64,000 nucleotides of DNA from Pedobacter panaciterrae (GTDB lineage: Bacteria > Bacteroidota > Bacteroidia > Sphingobacteriales > Sphingobacteriaceae), in the NCBI RefSeq assembly GCF_013204795.1, contig NZ_JABMKW010000016.1:682001-746000 (forward strand). The letters run 5' to 3'. The number at the start of each line of letters is the position of its first letter. Within the stretch, counting starts at the first letter, position 1. The translations under genes were made by a program, and so were the position numbers. The notes under the pieces are model-generated. The model searched no databases. It worked only from the letters and a program-made list of their open reading frames with translations, and had not been told where the DNA came from. Shown here piece by piece: positions 26,429 through 35,581 of the stretch.

Positions 26429-27177
26429 TCGAGATTAAGGACATACACAAATCGTTTGGCAGCAACAAAGTACTACAGGGAATTTCAGGTAAGTTTGAAG
26501 CTGGTGTAACCAACCTGATCATTGGAGGCTCCGGTTCGGGTAAAACCACACTACTTAAATGTATGATTGGCCTGCACCATCCTGAAGAAGGAAGTGTAGA
26601 ATACGATGGGCGTGAGTTTACTACCATGAACTTCGAAGAAAAGATAGAGATCAGAAAAGAGATAGGTATGCTATTTCAGGGTTCCGCTTTATTTGATTCA
26701 ATGACTGTTGAAGAGAACATCATGTTCCCTTTAAATATGTTTACCGATCAGGAACGTAAAGAAAAGCTGGAGCGCGTTAATTTCTGTTTGGAACGTGTAA
26801 ACCTTGAAGGAAAAAACAAACTGTTTCCCGCAGAGCTTTCCGGTGGTATGAAAAAACGTGTGGGTATTGCCCGCGCTATTGCCATGAACCCAAAGTATTT
26901 GTTTGTTGATGAGCCAAACTCTGGACTTGATCCTAAAACTTCGATTGTAATTGATGAGCTGATTAAAGAGCTTACTGAAGAATACAACACTACAACCATA
27001 GTTGTTACCCATGATATGAACTCTGTAATGGGTATCGGCGACTATATTCTTTTCTTGCACGAAGGCAAGAAATTCTGGGAAGGCTCTAACAAAGAAATTG
27101 CCCATACTGAGATTCAAGAACTAAATGATTTCGTTTTTGCAAGCCGCTTTATGAAGGCTGCAAAAGGAAAGTTTTAA
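26425..27177 (+). CDS. mlaF: MlaF-type lipid ABC transporter ATPase
   Basis: This 250-residue cytoplasmic ABC ATPase has Walker A GGSGSGKTT (34-42), the signature ELSGGMKKRVGIARA near residue 139, and Walker B YLFVDEPNSGLDP. It pairs with the MlaE permease whose stop codon it overlaps (ATGA). The variant signature SGGMKKR is typical of MlaF-like ATPases. The methyltransferase gene follows 9 nt downstream and may share the transcript. Confidence 0.92.
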   Translation: MIEIKDIHKSFGSNKVLQGISGKFEAGVTNLIIGGSGSGKTTLLKCMIGLHHPEEGSVEYDGREFTTMNFEEKIEIRKEIGMLFQGSALFDSMTVEENIMFPLNMFTDQERKEKLERVNFCLERVNLEGKNKLFPAELSGGMKKRVGIARAIAMNPKYLFVDEPNSGLDPKTSIVIDELIKELTEEYNTTTIVVTHDMNSVMGIGDYILFLHEGKKFWEGSNKEIAHTEIQELNDFVFASRFMKAAKGKF

Positions 27178-27186
27178 TATATAATT

Positions 27187-28071
27187 ATGATAAGCCTGCT
27201 AACACCCACGCATTGGAAAGATTATGAGCTGATTGATTGTGGTGATTTTGAAAAATTAGAACGTTTCGGTAACCTGGTACTATCCAGACCTGAGCCCCAA
27301 GCGGTATGGAAAAAGACTTTGTCTGATCAAGACTGGAAAAAACAAACACATATCAAATTTAAAGGTCGCTCTGCTACCTCCGGAGAATGGATTAAAAACT
27401 CCGCCCATTTACCAGATCGCTGGAATGTTGAGTACAAAAATGATGATGTAAGTATTAACCTCCGCTTAGGATTAACCTCATTTAAGCATGTTGGTGTTTT
27501 CCCTGAACAAGCTGTGAATTGGGATTATATCTCTTCATCGATAAAGAAATTTAAAACGGCAAGCCCTAAAGTATTAAACTTATTTGCTTATACAGGTGCT
27601 GCATCGTTAATTGCAAAAGCTGCCGGAGCAGACACTACTCATGTTGACTCTATTAAACAAGTAGTAAACTGGGCTAATGAAAACCAGGAACTTTCTAAGC
27701 TTAAAGATGTACGCTGGGTGGTTGAAGACGCACTAAAGTTTGTAAAAAGAGAGCTTAAACGCGGTAAAAAATATAATGGAATTATCTTGGACCCCCCTGC
27801 TTTTGGTCATGGACCAAATGGTGAGAAGTGGAAACTGGAAGACCACATTCAGGAAATGATGCAGGATGTTGTTCAGTTGCTGGATGAAGAAGAACACTTT
27901 CTGATCTTAAACACTTACTCTTTAGGTTTTTCTTCTGTTATTGTAGAGAATCTGATTAAAACTTCATTCCCTCAGGTAAAAAATCTTGAGACAGGAGAAT
28001 TGTATTTGCAGGCAACTTCGGGTATTAAACTACCATTAGGTGTTTTTGGCAAGTTCAATACTTTCAAATAA
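27187..28071 (+). CDS. Class I SAM-dependent methyltransferase, probable rRNA type
   Basis: This 294-residue protein has a SAM-binding motif (KVLNLFAYTGAASLIAKAAG) and the catalytic segment ILDPPAFGHGPNG. The DPPAFG loop occurs in 23S rRNA cytosine/guanine methyltransferases of the RlmI/RlmK type, but the N-terminal PUA domain of RlmI is not evident and a different short N-terminal domain is present. The target base is therefore not assigned. It follows mlaF by 9 nt. A long palindrome (28110-28175) lies after its stop. Confidence 0.8.
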   Translation: MISLLTPTHWKDYELIDCGDFEKLERFGNLVLSRPEPQAVWKKTLSDQDWKKQTHIKFKGRSATSGEWIKNSAHLPDRWNVEYKNDDVSINLRLGLTSFKHVGVFPEQAVNWDYISSSIKKFKTASPKVLNLFAYTGAASLIAKAAGADTTHVDSIKQVVNWANENQELSKLKDVRWVVEDALKFVKRELKRGKKYNGIILDPPAFGHGPNGEKWKLEDHIQEMMQDVVQLLDEEEHFLILNTYSLGFSSVIVENLIKTSFPQVKNLETGELYLQATSGIKLPLGVFGKFNTFK

Positions 28072-28109
28072 AGAAATTCAATATTTTCAATTAGGAAGTG
28101 GCGTACACC

Positions 28110-28175
28110 CGTCATCTCGAAGGAGAGATCTCTTGTTTAGTAGTTCAAGAGATCTCTCCTTCGTTCGAGATGACG
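28110..28175. repeat. REP-like imperfect palindrome
   Basis: The left arm CGTCATCTCGA + AGGAGAGATCTCTTG pairs with the right arm CAAGAGATCTCTCCT + TCGAGATGACG; the right arm carries 4 extra bases (TCGT) that the left arm lacks, and the loop is 10 nt. Words of this type (GTCATCTCGA, GGAGAGATCTC) recur widely in Pedobacter and Sphingobacterium genomes as far as I recall. It lies between convergent transcripts and has no T-tract. Confidence 0.8.
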
Positions 28176-28198
28176 ACAGCTTTAAGATGGAGGAATAG

Positions 28199-28242
28199 AT
28201 TTTAAAAATAAAAAAGGCGCCGGGACCTAAACCGACGCCTTT
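28199..28242 (-). terminator. Intrinsic terminator of the heme operon
   Basis: On the minus strand AAAGGCGTCGG (28242-28232) pairs, with one mismatch, with CCGGCGCCTTT (28223-28213), and a run TTTTTTATTTTTA follows. It stands 51 nt after the hmuS stop codon. Confidence 0.8.
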
Positions 28243-28292
28243 AAACACACTTAAACCCAGTAACACCTTACTGCTTAAGTTTCTTTCGCTGT

Positions 28293-29321
28293 TTATGCAA
28301 TTACAGCTAATTCATTTGCGATCATTCTCCAATTCTCATTTTCAGGAATACCAGGTTTACGCTTTCCAAAAAACTGAACAATGATGTTTCCTTCTTTATC
28401 AAATACTTCAATACTGGTTACAATACCATCATCTGTTGGCTTTTTAACTAACCATACGTTTGCAATACCATCTTCACGAAGGTGCATGTTAAATTCAGGA
28501 TCCAGGACGTTAAACCACGGGCCTGTTTGAACAAGCTTCTTTACCAAACCAGTATGGATCTGGATACAGCCAGCATTTGAGGTAAAAACCATTATTTCAA
28601 GATCAGTTTCTGAAGCCCTAGTTAAAATTGCTTTCAGAGAATCGGTTGTAATTTGTGTAGCATGGCCTTCAGGTGCTAAACGCAAACCCTGAGTGCGACT
28701 TAATCCATGAGTTCTTAACAAACCATGAAAATCGTGCGTATCCTTTAGCGCCAACCATTCCTTTTTAAATGTTTCTACATCAACTTCCTGATCTGGTTTT
28801 TCTACGGCAGCAACTTTCTCTGTAATTATCTCTAATGCAGCGGTCTGATCGTCTGCAGTATATTTTTCAACCAATACCTCATAAGCGTCAGCATTGCTCG
28901 TATCGGTTAAGTAGATTTTGTGTATCGCCTGTCCATCCTTACCAAAAAACTGGAGGCTTTTACGGTCATTCTCATTAACCGCAAAGGCCGATTTCCATGC
29001 GCTCATAAATAACCTCAAATCGATATCAGGATTTACTGCCAATCCCATCATTCCTTTAAAAGATACTTTTTTATAGATTCCTTTACGTTCATGAACACAA
29101 AAGTCATTACGTGTTAAGGCCATTACATAACCTAAGCTTTCAACTTCTTTTAATATCTCCTGGAATTGGTCCTGCAAACGGATAGCTGTTGAGTTTACAG
29201 TTGTTGCGATTAATTCGGCTTCGCTGGTACCAAGTTGTTTTGCAGCATCTCTGATACGGACTTTTGGGTTTTCTGTTTTGAATGCTTCCCACTGGCTTTT
29301 TAAATCTAATATCTTTTCCAT
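28293..29321 (-). CDS. hmuS: Hemin-degrading factor HemS/HmuS-like
   Basis: This 342-residue cytoplasmic protein shows the duplicated HemS/ChuX fold: two matched halves, each with an R-V-R-like start (NPKVRIRDAAKQLGTSEAEL near residue 18, HGLLRTHGLSRTQGLRLA near residue 200). The length matches HemS/ChuS. The family binds heme delivered by the ABC importer and stores or degrades it to release iron. It is the last gene of the heme operon, 62 nt after hmuV, and ends 51 nt before an intrinsic terminator. Confidence 0.9.
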   Translation of the reverse strand: MEKILDLKSQWEAFKTENPKVRIRDAAKQLGTSEAELIATTVNSTAIRLQDQFQEILKEVESLGYVMALTRNDFCVHERKGIYKKVSFKGMMGLAVNPDIDLRLFMSAWKSAFAVNENDRKSLQFFGKDGQAIHKIYLTDTSNADAYEVLVEKYTADDQTAALEIITEKVAAVEKPDQEVDVETFKKEWLALKDTHDFHGLLRTHGLSRTQGLRLAPEGHATQITTDSLKAILTRASETDLEIMVFTSNAGCIQIHTGLVKKLVQTGPWFNVLDPEFNMHLREDGIANVWLVKKPTDDGIVTSIEVFDKEGNIIVQFFGKRKPGIPENENWRMIANELAVIA

Positions 29322-29383
29322 TTTATCCTGTTTTAATTAATTCGTTCTATTTTAAATTGAAGTGTATTCATGATACACCTTTT

Positions 29384-30166
29384 TTAGCTTACACTAGTAG
29401 CTGGTATAACCAGCGGACAATTATAATCTTCGCATTCCATTAGCTTTACTTTAATGCTAAAAGTCTCATGAATATTATCACAATTGATCACTTCAACAGG
29501 CAACCCTTCGGCTACTTTTTTACCATTTTTTAACATCAGTATTCTATCTGCAAAGCGAGAAGCATAGTTGATGTCATGCAAAATGCAGATCACGCAATAC
29601 CCTCTGTCGGCCAGTTTACGAGCCAACACCATAATCTGCTGCTGAAACTGAATATCAAGTCCGTTTGTAGGCTCATCCAATAACAAACAAGCATTCGGGC
29701 TGTCATAAACCTGCGCAATAACCCTCGCCAATTGAACCCTTTGCTGTTCACCACCTGAAAGCGTATTATAATCTCGGCCCGACAAATGGCTTATTCCCGT
29801 ATCCTGCATCACTCTTCTTACCACCGAAAAATCGTTGGCAGCTGGCTTCTGATCAAAATGTGGATATCTTCCCATCATTACCAGTTCATCAACAATAAAA
29901 GAAACTGAAATCGTATTGTGCTGAGAAAGCACAGCTCTTGTCTTTGCCAGGTCTTCGAGCCTGTAATTCATCAGCTCTTTTCCCTTAATAAAAACCTTAC
30001 CTGCCGATGGCCTTATCTCTCTGCAAAGCAATTTCATTAAAGTACTTTTACCGGCACCATTAGCACCTAAAATAGCCAGCATTTCACCAGAGTGAGCCTC
30101 AAAGCTCAACCCATCTACCAGTTTCCTGTTTCCTACTTTATAGGTAAGTTCTTCTACTCGGATCAT
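29384..30166 (-). CDS. hmuV: Heme ABC transporter ATPase
   Basis: This 260-residue ABC ATPase has Walker A GANGAGKST (34-42), signature TLSGGEQQRVQLARV, Walker B CLLLDEPTNGLD and a switch histidine in CILHDINYASRFA, all as in FecE/HmuV-type heme and siderophore importers. It energises the HmuU permease. Its ATG immediately follows the hmuU stop with no gap. A heme substrate is inferred from HmuY and HmuS in the same operon. Confidence 0.93.
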   Translation of the reverse strand: MIRVEELTYKVGNRKLVDGLSFEAHSGEMLAILGANGAGKSTLMKLLCREIRPSAGKVFIKGKELMNYRLEDLAKTRAVLSQHNTISVSFIVDELVMMGRYPHFDQKPAANDFSVVRRVMQDTGISHLSGRDYNTLSGGEQQRVQLARVIAQVYDSPNACLLLDEPTNGLDIQFQQQIMVLARKLADRGYCVICILHDINYASRFADRILMLKNGKKVAEGLPVEVINCDNIHETFSIKVKLMECEDYNCPLVIPATSVS

Positions 30167-31213
30167 CTATAGGTTGTTTTTATTTTTCTCAGAAATAATA
30201 ATATATATAAACACAGGCACACCAATCATTGCAGTTAATATGCCTATTGGAAGTTCCGCCGGAGCAACTATTGTTCTTGCAATAAGATCGGCCCCGGTCA
30301 ACAAAGCCCCACCAAGCAATGCTGATCCAGGAATTACCAGTCTATGATCAGCAGTAAATGTCATCCTTATAATATGTGGAATAATTAAGCCGATAAATCC
30401 AATAATTCCGGCCATGGCAACAGAAGCACCCACAGCCATGGTGGCCAGAATAATAATCATCCGTTTAACTACTTTAACATTTACACCCATATGCAAAGCC
30501 TGGGGTTCTCCAAGGACCAATGCGTTTAAAGATTTGGCAAAAAAAGGAAGCGTAACAATAGGAATTAAAACAAAGGGTAATAATGCACTAACAGTTTGCC
30601 AGCTAGCCCCGCCTAGACTTCCAAGGTTCCAAAATGTAATGTTTCTTAATTGTGCATCGGTAGCCATGTACGTCATTAATCCAATAAACGAATTTGCCAA
30701 TGCATTAATTGCCAATCCGGCCAGTAATAAAGTTGTGATAACTGTTTTACCATTCTTCATCGCAATGCGATAAACAATCATCGTAGTAATACCGGCACCA
30801 ATAAATGCTGCAATAGATAAGGCGTAAAAACTTAATGTACCTGTTAGATTTTTAAAAATATTTATCTCAAGCACGATCATAATTACAGCAAACAATGTGG
30901 CACCCGATGATATTCCTATTAGACCAGGTTCGGCAAGGGGGTTGCGAAACAACCCCTGAATGGCAGCTCCTGAAACGCCCAATCCGGCGCCAATAAGGCT
31001 ACCCAACAGCACTCTTGGCAGACGAAGATTAAAAAACACAGATTCCTGTTGCGAAGTAAAGCCCTGATAATCGGATAATCTTGTATGGTAACTTATGATA
31101 GATAGCAGTTCCGAGAAACTGATATCCACAGCACCAATGCAGGAAGAAACCACCATGGTTACGACCAGAACTACCGCAAGCAGTACAATAATATATCCTG
31201 TTTTTTTAATCAC
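30167..31213 (-). CDS. hmuU: FecCD-type heme ABC transporter permease
   Basis: This 348-residue inner-membrane permease has about ten hydrophobic helices and FecCD signatures: FFNLRLPRVLLGSLIGAGLGVSG near residue 61, GLFRNPLAEPGLIGISSGA, and the C-terminal IGFIGLIIPHIIRM followed by ADLIARTIVAPAELPIGILTA. It forms the membrane channel for heme with HmuV and receives heme from the HmuT lipoprotein, whose gene ends 11 nt upstream. Confidence 0.93.
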   Translation of the reverse strand: MIKKTGYIIVLLAVVLVVTMVVSSCIGAVDISFSELLSIISYHTRLSDYQGFTSQQESVFFNLRLPRVLLGSLIGAGLGVSGAAIQGLFRNPLAEPGLIGISSGATLFAVIMIVLEINIFKNLTGTLSFYALSIAAFIGAGITTMIVYRIAMKNGKTVITTLLLAGLAINALANSFIGLMTYMATDAQLRNITFWNLGSLGGASWQTVSALLPFVLIPIVTLPFFAKSLNALVLGEPQALHMGVNVKVVKRMIIILATMAVGASVAMAGIIGFIGLIIPHIIRMTFTADHRLVIPGSALLGGALLTGADLIARTIVAPAELPIGILTAMIGVPVFIYIIISEKNKNNL

Positions 31214-31224
31214 CTCTATTTTCT

Positions 31225-32094
31225 CTACTTAACTGCGTTGTTGATTTTACCAGACAATTCTGTTATTGCCTTGCCTAAACGCAAACCGAAACCGGTTAGC
31301 AAAGCACCATCCATAGTGATAAACTTCTTGTTTTTACCTGCATTTGTTTGCGCTATACCCTGAACTGTTTCCAAACCTTGCGTACCGCCTAAACTTTGCA
31401 AACCATCATCAAACAACAAGATTACATCGGGGTTGGCTTTAACAAGTGCTTCGGAGGTTAAAGGCTTATACTCAGAAAATCCTGTTACCGCATTTTGTGC
31501 TCCGGCTAATTCAATCACTTTATCAACTTGTGTACCTAAGCCGCCAACCATCATTGTCCCTGTGCCTCGGGCATAAATAAACAGTACTTTAGCTTTTTTT
31601 GTATTTGTTATTTGTTTTTGAGCAGCCGCTACTTCCGCATCAAATACCTTAATTAGGGAATCTGCCTTGGTCTGCTGCAATAGGCTATCGCCAACGGAAC
31701 GGATTAAGTTCTTAGCCCCATCTATTGAGAATTCTTGTTTAAACAATACTAATTTAATGCCCGCGGTTTTAAACTGGGCGGCAAGTTGAGGAGATACTTC
31801 TTTATCAATCGCCACAACGATATTAGGTTGAAGCGACAAAACACCCTCAACATTGATCTTACTACTGTGGCCTACCTTAGGCTTGCTTTTTAAGCTTTCG
31901 GGATAGCTGCTTGTTATATCCGTTCCTACAATGTTTTTTTCTAAACCCAGTCCGGCAACTATTTCACTTACAGTGCCGTTTAAAGAAACAATTTTCACAC
32001 TATCCGGCAATTGCCTGACAGTGTTATTTTCGGTAGTGTTCCTGCATGCACTAAACATGGCAACAGCTACCATCAGCAATCCTATTTTTTTCAT
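31225..32094 (-). CDS. hmuT: Heme-binding periplasmic lipoprotein
   Basis: This 289-residue substrate-binding protein of the FecB/BtuF fold has a lipoprotein signal with lipobox FSAC (Cys17). Conserved features are RIVSLNGTVSEIVAGLG-like sequence (KIVSLNGTVSEIVAGLG), GTDITSSYPESLKSKPKVGH, and KAKVLFIYARGTGTMMVGG. It hands heme to HmuU-HmuV. A hairpin with a short T-run lies in the 72-nt gap before it, so its expression may be lower than that of hmuY. Confidence 0.9.
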   Translation of the reverse strand: MKKIGLLMVAVAMFSACRNTTENNTVRQLPDSVKIVSLNGTVSEIVAGLGLEKNIVGTDITSSYPESLKSKPKVGHSSKINVEGVLSLQPNIVVAIDKEVSPQLAAQFKTAGIKLVLFKQEFSIDGAKNLIRSVGDSLLQQTKADSLIKVFDAEVAAAQKQITNTKKAKVLFIYARGTGTMMVGGLGTQVDKVIELAGAQNAVTGFSEYKPLTSEALVKANPDVILLFDDGLQSLGGTQGLETVQGIAQTNAGKNKKFITMDGALLTGFGLRLGKAITELSGKINNAVK

Positions 32095-32105
32095 AATAAA
32101 TGTTT

Positions 32106-32142
32106 AAAAAGAGGAGCTTTCGGGGGGGCCGAAAGCATCCTC
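32106..32142 (-). terminator. Terminator-like hairpin between hmuY and hmuT
   Basis: On the minus strand GAGGA-T-GCTTTCGG (32142-32129) pairs with CCGAAAGCTCCTC (32123-32111) with one bulged base and a loop of five C, followed by TTTTT (32110-32106). It stands 25 nt after the hmuY stop. It could act as a partial terminator or as an RNA-end stabiliser within the operon. Confidence 0.7.
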
Positions 32143-32166
32143 ATCTAACCAAACTAAACCAAACTT

Positions 32167-33249
32167 TTATCCTTTTTTAACGAGTTTATATTCTACTACA
32201 GGCTTGCCGCGCACTCCACCGTCGCTTGCATGAAAACTGTTAAATTTCAATTTGTATATATTACCGGCGCCATCTTTTACAACGTAAAACGAATCAGTTT
32301 TTACACCTACTGCGGTACCGGTTGTATTTCTCCATTTATCACCAATTGCATCTCGGTTTGCACTGAACGATAAAGCATTAAGGTTTGACTCAGAAAAATC
32401 TGCGTAACTTACTACCGAAGTTTTAACTTGAGCTACCTGAACACCATTAAGGCTATTGGTAAAAACGATATCAGAAAAGCTATATGGGAAAATACCATCC
32501 GCATTTGTACCATAATACATGGTCCAGGTCCATACCAGATCCCAGTTGGCTTTTACAGGCTCCACATTTACACTTTTTCCATCAGTAAGAGAGAAAAAGC
32601 TATAGTTAGAATTTGCATCCTTAACAATATCAACAGATTTAAAAGTAGTTTCCTTTAGCTTAGCATATTGCAAAGTATACCCGTTGGCCTTACGAAGAAC
32701 CCTTACTTTGTAAACAGTCTCTGCACTTATTACTGAGCTATGACTACCACCAACCGGACTAACTATATAGACCTTATTTTCTGAATCTGTTGCAGAGATG
32801 GTTTCAATTGCAGTTTTATTAAGGATGCTGGCTTCTCTGGGGTCATCAAATTTCTTAAATTCAATTTCAGCTTTAGCTCCTGTCTCGCCAAGCGCAATCG
32901 TTAAATCAGACAGGTTAAAATCTGCTTCAGTTACGGCATTTAAATCTGTCTTATCTAGCTTCTTTGCCGATGCCCCTGAAGTTCCGTTCAGAACAACTTT
33001 AAAATCATTACCAGAATAAAAACCTAAAGCCCAGCTGTTACGAAGCACGGCTGTTTGTTGGGCTCCACTTAAATCTACATAAACACTGTTGGCAGCACTA
33101 CTGCCTGCTTCGGCACCAGCTATTCCATTTAGAGTTAATGTTGTCCCATCAGATACCGGAACCTCCAATATTGGATCGTCATCTTTACTGCAAGAAGTAA
33201 AGACTGTAGCAAAACACAATAGGGCAACGAGTTTAGTAATTTTGTTCAT
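32167..33249 (-). CDS. hmuY: HmuY-family heme-binding lipoprotein
   Basis: This 360-residue protein has a lipoprotein signal with lipobox FTSC (Cys20) followed by SKDDDP, which fits a surface-exported Bacteroidota lipoprotein. The body matches the HmuY family: VYVDLSGAQQTAVLRNSWAL, DFKVVLNGTSGASAKKLDKT and WDLVWTWTMYYGTN, a beta-rich fold known in Porphyromonas to capture heme at the surface. At 360 residues it is longer than P. gingivalis HmuY (about 216), probably with an added domain. It lies 30 nt after the TonB receptor gene, its likely partner. Confidence 0.88.
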   Translation of the reverse strand: MNKITKLVALLCFATVFTSCSKDDDPILEVPVSDGTTLTLNGIAGAEAGSSAANSVYVDLSGAQQTAVLRNSWALGFYSGNDFKVVLNGTSGASAKKLDKTDLNAVTEADFNLSDLTIALGETGAKAEIEFKKFDDPREASILNKTAIETISATDSENKVYIVSPVGGSHSSVISAETVYKVRVLRKANGYTLQYAKLKETTFKSVDIVKDANSNYSFFSLTDGKSVNVEPVKANWDLVWTWTMYYGTNADGIFPYSFSDIVFTNSLNGVQVAQVKTSVVSYADFSESNLNALSFSANRDAIGDKWRNTTGTAVGVKTDSFYVVKDGAGNIYKLKFNSFHASDGGVRGKPVVEYKLVKKG

Positions 33250-33279
33250 GATTTTATACGTGTTATAATGATTAATAAT

Positions 33280-35406
33280 CTAATTCTTCTTCCAATTAAA
33301 ACTTAACCCTACAACATACGAGCGTCCATAATTCAATGGAACCGGGCCACCCGTTGAGTGTGCCGAACCAGTTGCAACTGATGTGCTGCTAATGGTAGTT
33401 ACATCGAACAGGTTTTTAACTCCTGCATTCAGATTAAGAGATTTAAATATCTTTTTATTGATCATCAGATCTGCTGTACTATAAGAACCGGTTTTCTCAA
33501 GTGTTACCTGCTCTATTCCATTGTTCGTATTGAGCTGATAAAAAGGCCTTCTTCCTGAAAATTTATAGGCCAGATTTACAGTTGCACCAATTCTGGAAAA
33601 GGTGTAAGTGATGTTGCTGTTCACCTCAGGAGTCCATGCAAATTCATCAGATTCACCAGGTTTTGGAGCATCGGCTACGAAACGGTTATTAATACCGATA
33701 TAGGAAAGGCCCAGAGAAACCTGAAAATCATTAAGCGTTAAAGTATTTTCAAAAGTTCCTCCAGTTGTTTTGTAGCGAGAAACGTTTATAAGAGTAGTAA
33801 TTGTAGGATCAGCAGCAGAAAGGCCAAAATCTATTCTGTTTCTGAAAGTATTATAAAAGCCACCTACAACTGAGCGGAAATCAGCATTTTCATTATGCGA
33901 CCTGGTAAAAGTCAGCGATCCGGTCAAACTATGTGACTGTTCTGCTTTAAGGTTTTCGTTTCCTAAAATAGAATGGCTGGCATCAAAGAAATCGTAATAA
34001 AGTTCGCGTAAGGCAGGCGAGCGGAAACCACTTGCATAACCCAAACGCAAATCAAGATCTTTATTTAACCTGAATTTTGTATTAAGTGATGGAATTACAG
34101 GGGGTGCATCGTAAACTGAGTTTTTAATAAAGCGGGCACCCGGTCTTATGGTTATACCATCTGTAACCTTCCACTCAGAAGATATAAAGAAAGCATAATC
34201 ATGAATAGAGGGATCTCCTTTAATCCTTGCTCCACTTGAACCATCCAGATTAATCTCGATACCAGGTTGAAAAGACCATTGGTCTGATAACCTATACTGA
34301 GCTGTTGCTCGGACCGATGTAGATTGGAATTTAGATACATCTTGTTCGCCGGCACCGGTAGACAATTCTTCCTTTCCTGTAGAATAGTCATGCAGCACAC
34401 TTCTGGTAGTACGTTTTAAGTTGGAATAACCAAGTATTCCACTAAGCTGCAATTTATCAGTTAGCTTATAATCGCTTTGTATTTGCTGGGTATATCTATT
34501 GGTGATGTATTTTTGATTAACAGACTTAAAAATGTTTGGGTTATAGCCACCCTTGCTTAAAATAGTCTCATCAGCATAATCCATTCGGTACCATACATTT
34601 AACTTATCACTATTATAACCCAGACGGCCATTTCCCAACCATTGCTCTTTAGGTTTCCACCTATTAATATCAGCAGCGATCTGCGCTGCAGTAGCCAAAG
34701 CAGGTGCACTGTTAAAACCATTAAAATCGTTATGGGTTACACCTCCAAGAACACTCCAACGCTTATTTTGCCAGCTTGCTCCTACGTGTTGCAAGTGGGA
34801 ACCTTTTTTACTGAACGCTGAGTACTCATCCCCCACTGTTTCCTCTTGCACCCTCGCATTAAGGCTTAATGTTTCTTTAACTGCTTTTTTTGTAATGATA
34901 TTGATTACACCAGCAAGTGCATCGGTACCATAAGAAACCGAGAGTGGCCCTTCTACTATCTCTATGCGCTCAATGGAGTTGATGTCTATTTGGTTTAAAC
35001 TTTCTCTGGTATCTCCCCTGTCTATCATTGGCACACCATCTAAAAGGATCTTAACGTTTCTGCCCGACATGCCCATTAAAGTTACGTCGCTTGTACCTAA
35101 CGCCATGTCGTTAGAAAACCTGAAGCCTAATTCTGTATTTAATACTTGCTGAATATTTGTTGCAGCACGCAAGCGAATACGCTCTGAATTAATAACACGT
35201 GTTCTGTAAACTGAATTTCTTAATGATTGAGGTTGATATTCGCCCGTAACTACAACTTCCTTTAGGGAATTAGCTGTGGTATCGCTTTTCAATTCCTTGC
35301 CGGCACCTTTATCTTGTGCTTGTGTAGTTGAAACGATAAAAAATACAGCCATTAACAGTAAGCCAATTCTCATTAACAATTTATTTAGAATAATTTTAAA
35401 TAACAC
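33280..35406 (-). CDS. TonB-dependent outer-membrane heme receptor (HmuR-like)
   Basis: This protein has up to 708 residues; the ATG at codon 12 (base 35373) gives a better signal peptide (MRIGLLLMAVFFIVSTTQAQ). There is a plug domain (LKEVVVTGEYQPQSLRN, MGMSGRNVKILLDGVPMIDR, IERIEIVEGPLSVSYGTDAL, AGVINIITKK) and a beta-barrel to the C-terminal NYGRSYVVGLSFNWKKN. It is a classical siderophore/heme-type receptor, not SusC type. As first gene of the heme operon, with a candidate iron-box upstream, it most likely imports heme across the outer membrane with HmuY. Confidence 0.9.
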   Translation of the reverse strand: MLFKIILNKLLMRIGLLLMAVFFIVSTTQAQDKGAGKELKSDTTANSLKEVVVTGEYQPQSLRNSVYRTRVINSERIRLRAATNIQQVLNTELGFRFSNDMALGTSDVTLMGMSGRNVKILLDGVPMIDRGDTRESLNQIDINSIERIEIVEGPLSVSYGTDALAGVINIITKKAVKETLSLNARVQEETVGDEYSAFSKKGSHLQHVGASWQNKRWSVLGGVTHNDFNGFNSAPALATAAQIAADINRWKPKEQWLGNGRLGYNSDKLNVWYRMDYADETILSKGGYNPNIFKSVNQKYITNRYTQQIQSDYKLTDKLQLSGILGYSNLKRTTRSVLHDYSTGKEELSTGAGEQDVSKFQSTSVRATAQYRLSDQWSFQPGIEINLDGSSGARIKGDPSIHDYAFFISSEWKVTDGITIRPGARFIKNSVYDAPPVIPSLNTKFRLNKDLDLRLGYASGFRSPALRELYYDFFDASHSILGNENLKAEQSHSLTGSLTFTRSHNENADFRSVVGGFYNTFRNRIDFGLSAADPTITTLINVSRYKTTGGTFENTLTLNDFQVSLGLSYIGINNRFVADAPKPGESDEFAWTPEVNSNITYTFSRIGATVNLAYKFSGRRPFYQLNTNNGIEQVTLEKTGSYSTADLMINKKIFKSLNLNAGVKNLFDVTTISSTSVATGSAHSTGGPVPLNYGRSYVVGLSFNWKKN

Positions 35407-35421
35407 CGCAAGTATAAGAAC

Positions 35422-35444
35422 TTATTTAGACTAATTACAAATAA
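35422..35444. promoter_or_regulatory. Candidate Fur-type iron box
   Basis: The 23-bp stretch from TTATTTAGA to TACAAATAA is a partial dyad (TTATTT...AAATAA) with the TTTAGA word seen in Bacteroidota iron-regulated promoters. It lies 16 nt before the first possible start of the heme receptor gene. The match is by eye and the site is not a perfect palindrome. Confidence 0.4.
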
Positions 35445-35581
35445 TAAATAGAAATATTTTAATTAACCCTGATAACCAGCTTTTTTATTACTATGTATAG
35501 TGGTATACTTGTAAAAAATTTTATTGTTGGCTTGGAACTGACATTTACATCTTATCTTACCATAAAAAACAAGTATAAAAA

